The notes: generated by a model not told the origin, from the sequence alone. A stretch of 54,283 nt of DNA from Promethearchaeota archaeon (GCA_004524545.1 SDNX01000004.1:1-54283), one strand, 5' to 3'; shown: positions 1 to 8,236, counted from the first letter of the stretch. Numbers and translations are program-made.

Positions 1-156
1 AACTCCATCAATCCCATCGTCGCCGTCCGCACCAGGATCTCCTTGTGGCCCTTCAACTACTGTATAATTTAGGGCTGTAAAGGTCCCCATTCCCACTCCA
101 ATTGCTCCAATTATTAATGATACTATGACTAGAGTATATCCTTTTCCATTTGACAT
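1..156 (-). CDS. Collagen-like repeat membrane/surface protein (N-terminal part)
   Basis: Only the first 52 codons are in the window; the gene runs off the left edge. The start is an ATG at 156-154, preceded by a GAGGT ribosome-binding site. Residues 7-27 form one hydrophobic segment (signal anchor or signal peptide). It is followed by Gly-X-Y triplets (EGPQGDPGADGDDGIDGV), a collagen-like pattern. Such proteins are usually exported fibrous or adhesive surface proteins; that role is inferred. The downstream domain is unknown because it lies outside the window. Confidence 0.75.
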   Translation of the reverse strand, partial: MSNGKGYTLVIVSLIIGAIGVGMGTFTALNYTVVEGPQGDPGADGDDGIDGV

Positions 157-211
157 TATTAAAACCTCATTCCAATCTTCTTTCTGACTGGATAAAGATT
201 TTGTAGTAAAA

Positions 212-226
212 GATGTATTTATATTG
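212..226 (-). promoter_or_regulatory. TATA-type promoter of the collagen-like gene
   Basis: Read on the minus strand this is CAATATAAATACA, with an archaeal-style TATA box about 60 nt before the ATG at 156. A start site about 25 nt further on would leave a leader of roughly 30 nt containing the GAGGT ribosome-binding site. Inferred from sequence only. Confidence 0.45.
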
Positions 227-317
227 ATGTGTTAGAGAACGGGGAATCGAAAAGGCCTAGTACTGGGATGAGCAGAGAAGAAATAGGATAGAAGCCCAAG
301 TGATGCTCTGTGTGAGG

Positions 318-335
318 TAATGGATCGGTCCATTA
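318..335. repeat. Perfect 7-bp hairpin with TCGG loop
   Basis: TAATGGA-TCGG-TCCATTA is a perfect inverted repeat 50 nt beyond the stop codon of the Roadblock-TIR gene that ends at 386. It could be an RNA 3'-end hairpin or a protein binding site. No U-tract follows directly, so a classical terminator is not clear. Confidence 0.4.
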
Positions 336-385
336 GTGTGTATGATCCATATAAAGGATAGGATCTTCGAATTATTAATCCTCTC

Positions 386-1240
386 TCAACCAATTGGATG
401 TTGTAAAGTTTCATAATTTTCTATAGCATCTAAGATCTCTTCCGCAATATCTCCATTAGTTGGATCGTAATGAATAAGCCAGCAAACTCGTGCAGAAAGA
501 GTTACAGTGTTAAAATCATTAGTTATAATGATGATTCGTTTTCCTAGAAATTCAGCCATTTTGTATTCTTTAAATACTGCATAGGATTTTAGTGAATTGA
601 GAGAGTTGAACCAAATAAATATATTGCACCATTCCACTCCTCGTTGCATATAATCTAAAACATCTTCTCCAGTCTGTTTAGATTTTTGGAAAAACATAAC
701 TTCTGTTTTTGGGTATAATTCTAATTCTGTAGCCAATTTTGGTATATTAAAGTATTCAGAATCTACTTGAGCATAGCTGAAAAATATACGTTTTTCACCG
801 CGGAACTCTTCTGCAAGATCATTTAGTTTTTTTTCTAAAATTCCAGGGTGAACATCCACATTTTTTGATGGTAGCATTGATTTAAGTATGGCAATTGTTC
901 GGTTTGCATCTGTGTAGATCAATCCTAATTTAATATCTCTCGTGGAATTTATCATAAGGAAGAAAAATTGGTTTATCATCCAAAAACCAAAATATCCAAA
1001 TTCTGTTCGGATCAAACAGGAATTAAAGGAATCAAGTTCGATTTTTTTTACCAATTTGATAGTAGATAATACATTCACCCCACTCATGAACCCAACTCTA
1101 TCTTCATCGACTCCTTCAGGGAGGACCGATGCAATTACTTTCCCATCTGTTGAACAAATTGCTGCATACCTAATTTCAGGTATCACCTCAACAAGATTTT
1201 TTATCCGCGCCTCGATTTCATTTAAATTCTCTTGGTTCAT
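386..1240 (-). CDS. Roadblock/LC7-TIR fusion protein (copy with putative catalytic Glu)
   Basis: 284 residues. Residues about 4-120 read as a Roadblock/LC7 domain (IEARIKNLVEVIPEIRYAAI, then DGKVIAS). Roadblock domains bind and regulate small GTPases. Residues about 150-275 read as a TIR-like domain: a first strand RIFFSYAQVDSE, a strand NIFIWFNS, and a helix with E225 (AVFKEYKMA), the position used by TIR NADases. The ATG at 1240-1238 overlaps the TGA of the upstream paralogue (1239-1237) as ATGA, which fixes the start and implies translational coupling; an in-frame GTG at 1255 is less likely. There is no signal peptide or membrane segment. Function is inferred: a GTPase-linked TIR signalling or defence protein. 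Confidence 0.72.
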   Translation of the reverse strand: MNQENLNEIEARIKNLVEVIPEIRYAAICSTDGKVIASVLPEGVDEDRVGFMSGVNVLSTIKLVKKIELDSFNSCLIRTEFGYFGFWMINQFFFLMINSTRDIKLGLIYTDANRTIAILKSMLPSKNVDVHPGILEKKLNDLAEEFRGEKRIFFSYAQVDSEYFNIPKLATELELYPKTEVMFFQKSKQTGEDVLDYMQRGVEWCNIFIWFNSLNSLKSYAVFKEYKMAEFLGKRIIIITNDFNTVTLSARVCWLIHYDPTNGDIAEEILDAIENYETLQHPIG

Positions 1241-2124
1241 TGAAAAACATCCCACTCTCCCTTTGGCTTATTAATATCGTAGTTTTTTAGATCATCCGCA
1301 ATTTTTAATACTAGTTCTTCAATATTTGTTATATACGACAAAGCCCACTTAGTTGCGGCGATTGGGGGTAGAGTATTGAAGTTGGTTGTAATTGAGACTA
1401 TTTTCTTCCCCAACATATCGGTTTTTTTTAGTAAGGAATAAATAGACTCAGATTTTTCAGATTCAGTCGAATGGAACCATATAAATACGTCGCACCAATC
1501 AGCAAGGTCATCTAAAGAAAGGACATTGTCTTTTAAAGTTTGAATTTTAATTCCTTCATTGTAGTATTGCATTTTTTCCAGGAACAAATCAATCTGAAAG
1601 CTCTTTATATCTTCATTTACGTAGCATACAAGGAACTTTCGTGGTGAAATTATTTCTCTTTCGATCCGATTTAATTGTTGATTTAAGTTTTTTTTTCTTT
1701 CCGGCATAAAATAAGGAATTTTCATGATCTTATTGACAACTCGTTTGGAATCTAAAAAAAGAAGACCTAGTTTTAACGATCCTTCACAAATATATACCAA
1801 GTAGCGATTATTATCTACTCTCACAAAAAGAATAGCCTTTTCAATGCTTGAAAATTTATCCCCAATTTTAGATATAATCGTAATCAGTTGAAATTCACCA
1901 GAATCAAAAGTTTCCAGTAAAAGACTAGCAGCTAAATATTGAATTGAGGCATCAAACGCTAATTCAGAGAAATTGAATGATTCTTCAAGGCTATAAGATG
2001 TTATTAAATTACCATTTATGTCAAAAAGAGCGGATCCAATGATTTCAGGAATCACCTCTACAAGCATCTTAAGATTTTCTTTCATTTCAGCCGTATTTTC
2101 ACTTTCCATACGTCCATATCTCAT
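1237..2124 (-). CDS. Roadblock/LC7-TIR-like fusion protein (degenerate TIR copy)
   Basis: Tandem paralogue of the next gene. The N-terminal Roadblock domain starts with ENLKMLVEVIPEIIGSALFD and the C-terminal domain has KFLVCYVNED, DVFIWFHS and LGKKIVSITTNFN, matching RIFFSYAQVD, NIFIWFNS and LGKRIIIITNDFN in the partner. At the position of the partner's E225 it has Leu (SIYSLLKKTDM), so NADase activity is doubtful. There are two possible starts: ATG at 2124 or ATG at 2109 (MESEN), the latter aligning better with the partner. The two proteins are probably made together and may form a mixed complex; that is inference. Confidence 0.66.
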   Translation of the reverse strand: MRYGRMESENTAEMKENLKMLVEVIPEIIGSALFDINGNLITSYSLEESFNFSELAFDASIQYLAASLLLETFDSGEFQLITIISKIGDKFSSIEKAILFVRVDNNRYLVYICEGSLKLGLLFLDSKRVVNKIMKIPYFMPERKKNLNQQLNRIEREIISPRKFLVCYVNEDIKSFQIDLFLEKMQYYNEGIKIQTLKDNVLSLDDLADWCDVFIWFHSTESEKSESIYSLLKKTDMLGKKIVSITTNFNTLPPIAATKWALSYITNIEELVLKIADDLKNYDINKPKGEWDVFQ

Positions 2125-2445
2125 AAACCTAAATAAAGATTTTGAGGAGTTGAATTACACAGATGGAAAAATCGAGTTTTTACACTATGATGCTATCGAT
2201 TTTGGATTCACATATTATAATCCACCTATTCGCTATACAATACTCATTAGCGATAATATCTAATCTTATCGTGTTAATCGCTACAAATAGTACAAATCGT
2301 AACTTTAGAGAAACTTAATTTAGAGATAAACCCGAATTCTTAATTTCTTAAATAATTCTCTCTCCATCATCAATTATGTGTTTTATAATTCAATTTTTTA
2401 AACAAGGTGCACCTCCCAGCGATAAATTCATTAGGTTCACTTCGT
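2125..2445. other. Intergenic stretch with a possible gene remnant
   Basis: 321 bp between the Roadblock-TIR operon and the VapC-like gene. On the plus strand, 2130-2263 reads without stops and looks protein-like (FEELNYTDGKIEFLHYDAID), ending in TAA, but its only start codon lies inside the opposite-strand Roadblock gene. It may be the tail of a lost gene. AGCGAT/ATCGCT half-sites lie at about 2250-2290. I see nothing else. Confidence 0.3.
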
Positions 2446-2859
2446 TTAGACTGTGTATTCAATTACATCTAATGTGCTTATGTGTCGAAAATGGTTCGTA
2501 TTTCGAGTTATAATCTTGAGGATATCGTTTGCGAGGAATATACTTGCGATTAAAACATCATTATCATCAATGAGGGTCCCATTGGATTCCAATACGTCAT
2601 AGATTTCTGCTGCTTTCATCGCTTCTTTGGGATTCAAGCTAAGAATTTCCATTCCACTAATAAACTCCAACCATTTTCCACTGAGTTCTTTATAGCGTGT
2701 TTCCGAGATTTTCCTTTTCGTGCGTTGGAGTCCAATATTTACTTCATAAATGGTTATAACGGTAATACATACCATTTCATCCTGTTGCTCCAATAGATTC
2801 TTCACAGTCTTACGACCATTTAAATAATCGATGCATGCTGTGGTATCAAGCCCTATCAT
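2446..2859 (-). CDS. vapC: PIN-domain ribonuclease toxin, VapC-like
   Basis: 137 residues, the usual VapC length. It shows the PIN-domain acidic set: D5 near the N-terminus (MIGLDTTACIDYL), E39 (ITIYEVNIG), and the DDNDVLIAS segment with Asp residues near 98-101, followed by ITRNTNHFRHI. VapC toxins are Mg-dependent RNases that cut tRNA or rRNA and are held by VapB. It lies 12 bp after the small gene 2872-3108, which fits an antitoxin-toxin pair. VapC is an inference from the fold motifs and this pairing. Confidence 0.8.
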   Translation of the reverse strand: MIGLDTTACIDYLNGRKTVKNLLEQQDEMVCITVITIYEVNIGLQRTKRKISETRYKELSGKWLEFISGMEILSLNPKEAMKAAEIYDVLESNGTLIDDNDVLIASIFLANDILKIITRNTNHFRHISTLDVIEYTV

Positions 2860-2871
2860 TTTTCATTCCCT

Positions 2872-3108
2872 CTAGCTCGATCCAAATGACGCTTTATTCC
2901 ATTTTCTACCAGAACGGTTGGTTAAATCAGCCCAAATCTCAGAAATTTCTTTCTCGTCAAGATTCCAAGTGCCAAAAGTGTTTTCCATTGCAGTTCTTTG
3001 AATGCTGAGTAATCTTAGAAACAGCTCAGAAAAGCTCTCATTCTCTTTTTTCGCTCGAATGAGCTTGTTATATACATCTTCCGTGATGCTAATATTTTTC
3101 GATGCCAT
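2872..3108 (-). CDS. vapB: VapB-like antitoxin
   Basis: 78 residues from ATG 3108 (MASKNISITEDVYNKLIRAK). An in-frame start 24 bases upstream would add residues that do not look conserved. The N-terminus (SITEDVYNKL, ENESFSELFLRLL) is typical of archaeal VapB/UPF0330 antitoxins that bind DNA with a short N-terminal domain and cover the toxin with their C-terminal tail. A TATA-like GCATATATG lies about 20-30 nt upstream of the ATG. Expected to neutralise the adjacent PIN toxin and repress the pair. Confidence 0.72.
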   Translation of the reverse strand: MASKNISITEDVYNKLIRAKKENESFSELFLRLLSIQRTAMENTFGTWNLDEKEISEIWADLTNRSGRKWNKASFGSS

Positions 3109-3193
3109 AGGTATACCAATACCCATACACATATATGCATTTGTATATCGTCAAAACTTGTAATTCATAATACTTCTACTTCATTGAAAACTA

Positions 3194-4276
3194 TTAAAAA
3201 ATGCAATACTCTTCGTAGGCTTCACATATTGCGCGAATATTTTCTAAGGGAACGTTGGGGTCACTAATTTCCGCTTTCATCATCAATCCACCTTCTGGAA
3301 TGTAAAGTTTTTCAACTGCTGTAGCGATATGTTCTTTTGTTTCCTCGGGGGAGAAAAATGGAAACCCTTGGCGATCTAAATCCAGATCAATACACAGTTT
3401 TCCTTGGTAATGTTTTGCAATCCCATCTATAGTATTTGCTCTATATTGAGGGTCATGGATAGATACCCCACATTCGATTAAATCATCTACAATTTCTAGT
3501 AGATTACCATCAGATGAAAAATAGACGTGAGATCCTCCGTTTCTACAGGTTTGAAATAGTGTTGTAAACATTGGTTTAATGTGTGTTCGAAATTGTTGAG
3601 GACTGATCATTAATCTATCTTGGGTGCCGATATCCGAGTGGAAACTTACGAGATCCGCCCCCACCGATAACCATTTTTGGATGAGAGTAAGTTCATGGTC
3701 GGTCAATCTTTTAATCAAAATCGCTAAATGTGGATCTTGTTTGACAATATCTCTCATCAAGTTTTCAAATCCTCGAAGGATATATAATCGATCAAATAAA
3801 CGTTCTGCATTTCCCGGAACTAGAATTCCAAGTTTCTTAATAACATTAATTGCGAATTTTGAACCAAATCCTAACCTCTTGCCCTTTTCTGTAAATTTTA
3901 ATGGATCGGGGAAGACAAAGGATTCCAGTTTTTTCCAATCTGCAAGAGGATGGTACACCACTTGACCTTCATATCCTCCTTTCGTCACTTTCCATTTAGC
4001 CCCCCAAGAATCCGTTTTTATTCCTGGTGTATGCCAATCGGAGATGTGATCGTAATTGATTTTCAAAAATTTCCCAACCGTGCCAAAAATGAAGGGATGT
4101 TCCTTAACAAGTTTCTTTAAATTACCTCGATATTTTGCCCAAACTGCATCAAATATATGGATGTAGCATGGAATCCATGCAGGATTTCGAAATTCAACAC
4201 ATTTCAGAAAGGTTTCTCGATGTAATTTATTGGGATAGAATAAACGCCATTTTTTTGGATTGGGAGTTTTCAGCAC
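3194..4276 (-). CDS. Uroporphyrinogen-decarboxylase-superfamily protein
   Basis: 360 residues from a GTG start. The C-terminal half has the URO-D superfamily signature: HVYFSSDGNLLEIVDDLIEC, then HDPQYRANTIDGI and LCIDLDLDRQG, followed by a closing EAYEEY helix. In archaea such proteins are often corrinoid-dependent methyltransferases (MtaA/MtbA type) rather than heme enzymes. The usual His in the '-HSDG-' stretch is Ser here, so the metal site may differ. No corrinoid-protein gene is adjacent, so the substrate is unknown. Transcribed divergently from the second URO-D-like gene at 4371, with a shared 94-bp gap. Confidence 0.7.
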   Translation of the reverse strand: MLKTPNPKKWRLFYPNKLHRETFLKCVEFRNPAWIPCYIHIFDAVWAKYRGNLKKLVKEHPFIFGTVGKFLKINYDHISDWHTPGIKTDSWGAKWKVTKGGYEGQVVYHPLADWKKLESFVFPDPLKFTEKGKRLGFGSKFAINVIKKLGILVPGNAERLFDRLYILRGFENLMRDIVKQDPHLAILIKRLTDHELTLIQKWLSVGADLVSFHSDIGTQDRLMISPQQFRTHIKPMFTTLFQTCRNGGSHVYFSSDGNLLEIVDDLIECGVSIHDPQYRANTIDGIAKHYQGKLCIDLDLDRQGFPFFSPEETKEHIATAVEKLYIPEGGLMMKAEISDPNVPLENIRAICEAYEEYCIF

Positions 4277-4370
4277 ACAAGAAAAAATTCATCATTCTTT
4301 AAGAAGTCTAAGTATGCGGTGATAGGATTCACGTAACATTTAATGCGATCAAAATTGAATAGGATTAGGT

Positions 4371-5498
4371 ATGAAATTCGCTGAAAAAATAATTCGTGTT
4401 TTTGAGCATAAACCAATAGATAAGGTCATATTCCAGCCCCGAATACGGTATTGGTATAAATCCAATAAAGTACGAACCTTAAAGTTTCGCAATTACCAAA
4501 AATATGCTCAATGGGTCCCTGAAGAATACCGTGGGAAAAAAATTACGGAAATTTACAATGAGCTAAATGCATCTATCCGATACCATTTAGAAGCATTTCC
4601 GTACTTGGTACTTCTTCCTAGGTTCAAACTTGGATCAAGAATTTTCGTCTTGCCTAGAAGACTGAAAAATGGCAGCTGGCATCTGAAATACATGACTCCC
4701 AAGGGATCCGTTAGCGAAATTCATCATGAGGGACGATTATTAGAACATTCTGTTAAAAATATAGAAGATTTAGAAATTATCAAGTATATCGTTGAGCATA
4801 CAGTCTATAAGTGCAGTCAAATTCTCTACAATTTAGCAGAAAAGGCCATGGACAAGTATGGATTACCTTGTGAATATTACTTCAGGTCGCCCTATATGAG
4901 ATGTGTGTTGAATTTTTTGGGATTTGAAAGGACCATAATATGGCTCCGTAAGTATCCTCGCGAAATGGAAGATTTTATGCAATTTCTTGAGGAATGGGAC
5001 GAAAAGCAATATGATACTGTCATTGCCAAATCTCCATTCAAATGGCTTAATTTTGGAGAAAATATCGACCATAATCTCTCCCCACCCCCCTATTTTGAAA
5101 AATATCTGCTGGAATATTATGAGAACCGAGTCCGTAAGCTACATAATGCAAATAAAATCGCGTTCATCCATATTGATGGGTCGTGCAAAAATCTCCTTCC
5201 CTACTTATCTGAAATGTCTTTCGACGGATATGAAGCTCTTACTCCTAAACCCCAAGGGGATGTCACAGTAGAAGAAATCCGTAAATCTATCGGGGATACG
5301 GGAAAAATATTATTGGATGTGTTACCCGCTACGTTATTTATGCCTCAATTCAGTGAAGAGCGTTTAATTAAAGAAACAAACACAATATTGGAAGAGCTTG
5401 CACCGAATTTAATTTTAGGTATCTCGGATGAATTATGCCGGGGGGATGGTCGAAGATTAAAAATCGTTGCAAATATCGTCGAAAAGTTTGAAAACTGA
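4371..5498 (+). CDS. Uroporphyrinogen-decarboxylase-superfamily protein, divergent
   Basis: 375 residues. The C-terminal half carries a URO-D-like barrel: FIHIDGSCKNLLPYLSEMSF, DGYEALTPKPQGDVTVEEI and GKILLDVLPATLF. The N-terminal half (IIRVFEHKPIDKVIFQPRI) resembles the family opening where a short helix precedes the first strand. It differs strongly from the neighbour at 3194-4276, so it is not a recent duplicate. Probably a methyltransferase or related barrel enzyme of unknown substrate. Confidence 0.6.
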   Translation: MKFAEKIIRVFEHKPIDKVIFQPRIRYWYKSNKVRTLKFRNYQKYAQWVPEEYRGKKITEIYNELNASIRYHLEAFPYLVLLPRFKLGSRIFVLPRRLKNGSWHLKYMTPKGSVSEIHHEGRLLEHSVKNIEDLEIIKYIVEHTVYKCSQILYNLAEKAMDKYGLPCEYYFRSPYMRCVLNFLGFERTIIWLRKYPREMEDFMQFLEEWDEKQYDTVIAKSPFKWLNFGENIDHNLSPPPYFEKYLLEYYENRVRKLHNANKIAFIHIDGSCKNLLPYLSEMSFDGYEALTPKPQGDVTVEEIRKSIGDTGKILLDVLPATLFMPQFSEERLIKETNTILEELAPNLILGISDELCRGDGRRLKIVANIVEKFEN

Positions 5499-5522
5499 AA
5501 CCCTCTAAATTTCAAAAAAACC

Positions 5523-6155
5523 TCACAAGTCCAACTCTTCGTTGATTTTTTTCTCAAATTCCTTAATTTGACGCAATTTCTTATTCCATCTGACGAAATG
5601 AAACCATTGGTATATTAAGTATAACAAAAGAATAAAAAAAGAAACCAAGTTTAGGTAAAACGTGATTTTAGCAAACATTTGGAGAGAGATTGACAGAGGA
5701 ATACCAGTAATGAAGAAATCGAACCCCCAAATAAAATACATCAATCCAGCGATATTTACCAAGATGAAGAATATGCGTGCTTTTTCCATGAATTCTATGA
5801 TACTATAAAACAAATCCGTTAAAGATACCCGTTTTGTGCTTGGTTTAGAGGGTAGGTGTTGAAATCGATTAAATTGATTTTTCCATTTAGTCAAAAATAT
5901 GAACTGAAAAGTTGAGAAAATCGTGATCAGGAAAAAAAATGCTAATGGGATGAGAATATCCACCAAACGACGAATTAAAATCCAATTATTGAGGATTGCA
6001 ATCAATACAAAACTAATATTCACGACATTCACTCCAATTGAGTATGCGGGGAAAATTCCACTCCATAATAGATACATCTGTTCTTTTTTGATGTAATTCA
6101 CACTGTTTTCAAGAGAAACATCGGTTGTTTCATCTTCCGAAATTTTTCGTTTCAT
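5523..6155 (-). CDS. Four-TM membrane protein, partner of a winged-helix regulator
   Basis: 210 residues with four predicted membrane segments in two hairpins: around YSIGVNVVNISFVLIAIL and LIPLAFFFLITIFS, then FFILVNIAGLMYFIWG and LVSFFILLLYLIYQW. Both ends are charged and the C-terminus is a short coiled helix (LRQIKEFEKKINEE). An AGGAG ribosome-binding site overlaps the stop of the upstream regulator, with a 12-nt gap, so the two are co-translated. No family recognised. It may sense or respond to whatever the regulator controls. Confidence 0.6.
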   Translation of the reverse strand: MKRKISEDETTDVSLENSVNYIKKEQMYLLWSGIFPAYSIGVNVVNISFVLIAILNNWILIRRLVDILIPLAFFFLITIFSTFQFIFLTKWKNQFNRFQHLPSKPSTKRVSLTDLFYSIIEFMEKARIFFILVNIAGLMYFIWGFDFFITGIPLSISLQMFAKITFYLNLVSFFILLLYLIYQWFHFVRWNKKLRQIKEFEKKINEELDL

Positions 6156-6167
6156 TTCTTCGCACTC

Positions 6168-6452
6168 CTATAGTAATTCGTTATTAATTTTCACAAACCA
6201 TTGATATCGTGTTTTTCCAAGCTCTGTAATGTAGTAACGTATTCGAATCCTTTCTTTACCCCACTTTTCCTCATAAGACTGAATATATCCAGCGGATTCC
6301 ATTTTTGATAAATATTTTTCTCCTGTTGAGGTTTTTAATCCGCAAATTTCTATTAAATGTGATTTTACAATTCCTTCCTCGGTTCGATCTTTTATCAAAA
6401 TCTCGAGCATATTTTGAATGATCACGTTTGAGGTTCGATAATTATTTCCCAT
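6168..6452 (-). CDS. Winged-helix transcriptional regulator
   Basis: 94 residues from ATG 6452 (MGNNYRTSNVIIQNMLEILI); an in-frame upstream ATG would place coding sequence across the first operator and is less likely. The domain reads helix-helix-recognition helix-wing: KSHLIEICGLKTSTGEKYLS then YIQSYEEKWGKERIRIRYYI and LGKTRYQW, like PadR/TrmB-type one-domain regulators. It is divergent from the surface-protein gene at 6617, and three GGACC-N3-GGTCC-type palindromes lie between them. It probably controls itself, the 4-TM protein and perhaps the surface protein. Confidence 0.68.
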   Translation of the reverse strand: MGNNYRTSNVIIQNMLEILIKDRTEEGIVKSHLIEICGLKTSTGEKYLSKMESAGYIQSYEEKWGKERIRIRYYITELGKTRYQWFVKINNELL

Positions 6453-6479
6453 AAGAAAACCACATTTGTTAAGATTTAG

Positions 6480-6544
6480 GGACCTTTGGTCCGAAATTGT
6501 AATGTAAAGGACCAATGGTCCCTCAGCTTCCAGACCATTGGTCG
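6480..6544. promoter_or_regulatory. Triple palindromic operator GGACC-N3-GGTCC
   Basis: Site 1 (6480-6492) is GGACC-TTT-GGTCC, site 2 (6509-6521) is GGACC-AAT-GGTCC, and site 3 (6532-6544) is the same with mismatched outer bases (AGACC-ATT-GGTCG). Centres are 29 and 23 bp apart. Site 1 lies 28-40 bp before the regulator's ATG, where its promoter should be. Site 3 lies just upstream of the TATA box of the surface-protein gene. This is the expected layout for a dimeric winged-helix regulator. Confidence 0.68.
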
Positions 6545-6550
6545 CTAACG

Positions 6551-6559
6551 ATATTTAAG
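6551..6559 (+). promoter_or_regulatory. TATA box for the surface-protein gene
   Basis: ATATTTAAG, directly after operator site 3. A start about 25 nt downstream gives a leader of some 30-35 nt with GGAG (6605-6608) eight bases before ATG 6617. Confidence 0.45.
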
Positions 6560-6616
6560 TGTATGATTGATATTGATCATACTGCTTTTTAGTAAAAAAG
6601 TTATGGAGAATAAAAA

Positions 6617-8236
6617 ATGAGAAAAACAACAAAAATCACATTATCCCTACTCACTGTAGCGGTAACAGTTCTCTCTGTTGGTTTTGGATCGTATGCACTG
6701 GCTATTGGTCCTAATGACACAATTTTTCAGGCTTTTACCGGACATAGCCTCAGTGAGGACTCGTGGGATATGATCTATGATGTAGTGGGAGATCAAGTAG
6801 TGGAGGATTTCGCTCCTGGGGATTTTGCAGATAACATAACTGCAGGATTAATTGATACTCGCCCACTCCTGGATGCGAATTTTTATGTAGCATATACAAA
6901 TTTTGGACAAGTACAGGGGATGTATATCGCCAACCAAAATATTACATTTGCAGGGAATGAGACTCGCTATGGGTGTGCACCATACCAGATGATGATTAAT
7001 CATTTTCATACAGCCGGAGACTTGGAGGTGTTTACCATCAATACCTTTATGGGTCTGTTGGCATACCGAGAACTTCCAGGTCAACAAAATGGGGTCCCAA
7101 ATAAAGATGAGGATATGTACCTTGGATGGACTGCTTACAGCGAGTTATTTAAGTATATTTTCAATGAAGGATTAAATCGATCCGGCGTTCCCGAATACGC
7201 ACGGTTCGACTTGGGGATTCGCGGGGAAGCTACGCCTATAACGATGACAGAAGAAATAGTGGGTGAAAACATTACATATAGATATGGTATGTCGTATGAA
7301 AATATCTTCGTTGTATGGCAGGAAATTGATATCGAGACAAATATTTTAAACGATACCACTGAGTTAAATTATGTAAACATCGTAGAAAGAGTTTCTGCGT
7401 TTGGAATGTTAGATAGTTTGAATTACTCCTATGAAGTTTCAGGAGTTAAATCGGAATCGGGAGAAACTCAAGTGAAAACCACTACCTCTTACGAGATTGG
7501 TGAGTTTAGACACTTATGGATTATGGATGATAGTCCACAAATTGCTGACCACTTTGGGGGATATTCATATGTATATAATGGCACTACTTTGAGACCTATG
7601 GCATTGTACAATACATCAAATACAATCACAGATCGTCTTAATGGGAATGCAACCACACCCGGTTTTAGTCTTGCGATCGCAAATTATGCAAATATGTTTG
7701 TAATAGGCGTAAATCCCCCTGAAAGAATTGTAAGAGACGAAAATGAAAGAGAAATCGATCTTAATGCAGATAATAACATTTCGAGGACAGATGTAATGCT
7801 AAGAGCACGAAGAAGACTGATTAAAGCCTTTGAGATCAGCTTTGAAGGTAAAGATACATATATTCTTAATGGAGATATTGGAAATCCAAAGCGTGCTATT
7901 AATGTGATTGTAACTAACACAAAAATGCGAAGCCCGTTAGCGTCTAATTTATATCAAATGGCATCAGGATTTATCGAACGTCTATTTGGTACGATTTATT
8001 CTGATTTTGGTCCTACAGAGAGAAATTGGGTTCTCTACAATGCCGAATCTTTGTTTTACCTCACTTGTTTTCCAGAATGGGGAGGTCAGACTATTGTGAA
8101 TGACCCAACGTTTACAGTTTTTGCGAATTTAGGAGGTTTTTTTGGAATTCCAGGCATGCAAATTGGATTAATTGTGGTCGCTTCCTTGGGAGCTGTAATA
8201 GGTATATATTTCGTCGTTAAAAAGAGACGAAAATAA
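6617..8236 (+). CDS. Secreted, C-terminally membrane-anchored surface protein with an EF-hand-like loop
   Basis: 539 residues. N-terminal signal peptide (residues 1-29, KITLSLLTVAVTVLSVGFGS core), a large extracellular part with several N-x-S/T sites, and a C-terminal membrane segment (GMQIGLIVVASLGAVIGIYF) ending in KKRRK, so most of the protein lies outside the cell. At residues 381-392 the sequence DLNADNNISRTD fits the 12-residue calcium-binding loop of EF-hands and dockerins. No enzyme domain recognised. The GGAG site and 8-nt spacing support the ATG. The upstream operators suggest control by the divergent regulator. Confidence 0.72.
   Translation: MRKTTKITLSLLTVAVTVLSVGFGSYALAIGPNDTIFQAFTGHSLSEDSWDMIYDVVGDQVVEDFAPGDFADNITAGLIDTRPLLDANFYVAYTNFGQVQGMYIANQNITFAGNETRYGCAPYQMMINHFHTAGDLEVFTINTFMGLLAYRELPGQQNGVPNKDEDMYLGWTAYSELFKYIFNEGLNRSGVPEYARFDLGIRGEATPITMTEEIVGENITYRYGMSYENIFVVWQEIDIETNILNDTTELNYVNIVERVSAFGMLDSLNYSYEVSGVKSESGETQVKTTTSYEIGEFRHLWIMDDSPQIADHFGGYSYVYNGTTLRPMALYNTSNTITDRLNGNATTPGFSLAIANYANMFVIGVNPPERIVRDENEREIDLNADNNISRTDVMLRARRRLIKAFEISFEGKDTYILNGDIGNPKRAINVIVTNTKMRSPLASNLYQMASGFIERLFGTIYSDFGPTERNWVLYNAESLFYLTCFPEWGGQTIVNDPTFTVFANLGGFFGIPGMQIGLIVVASLGAVIGIYFVVKKRRK

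Noticed and set aside
942-1274. 110-codon ORF on the plus strand inside the Roadblock-TIR gene
   Set aside because: It mirrors the well-supported minus-strand gene and has no start signal or domain.
2018-2263. Plus-strand ORF reaching into the 2125-2445 gap
   Set aside because: Half of it is antisense to a real gene. The gap part looks protein-like but has no own start, so it is listed only as a possible remnant.
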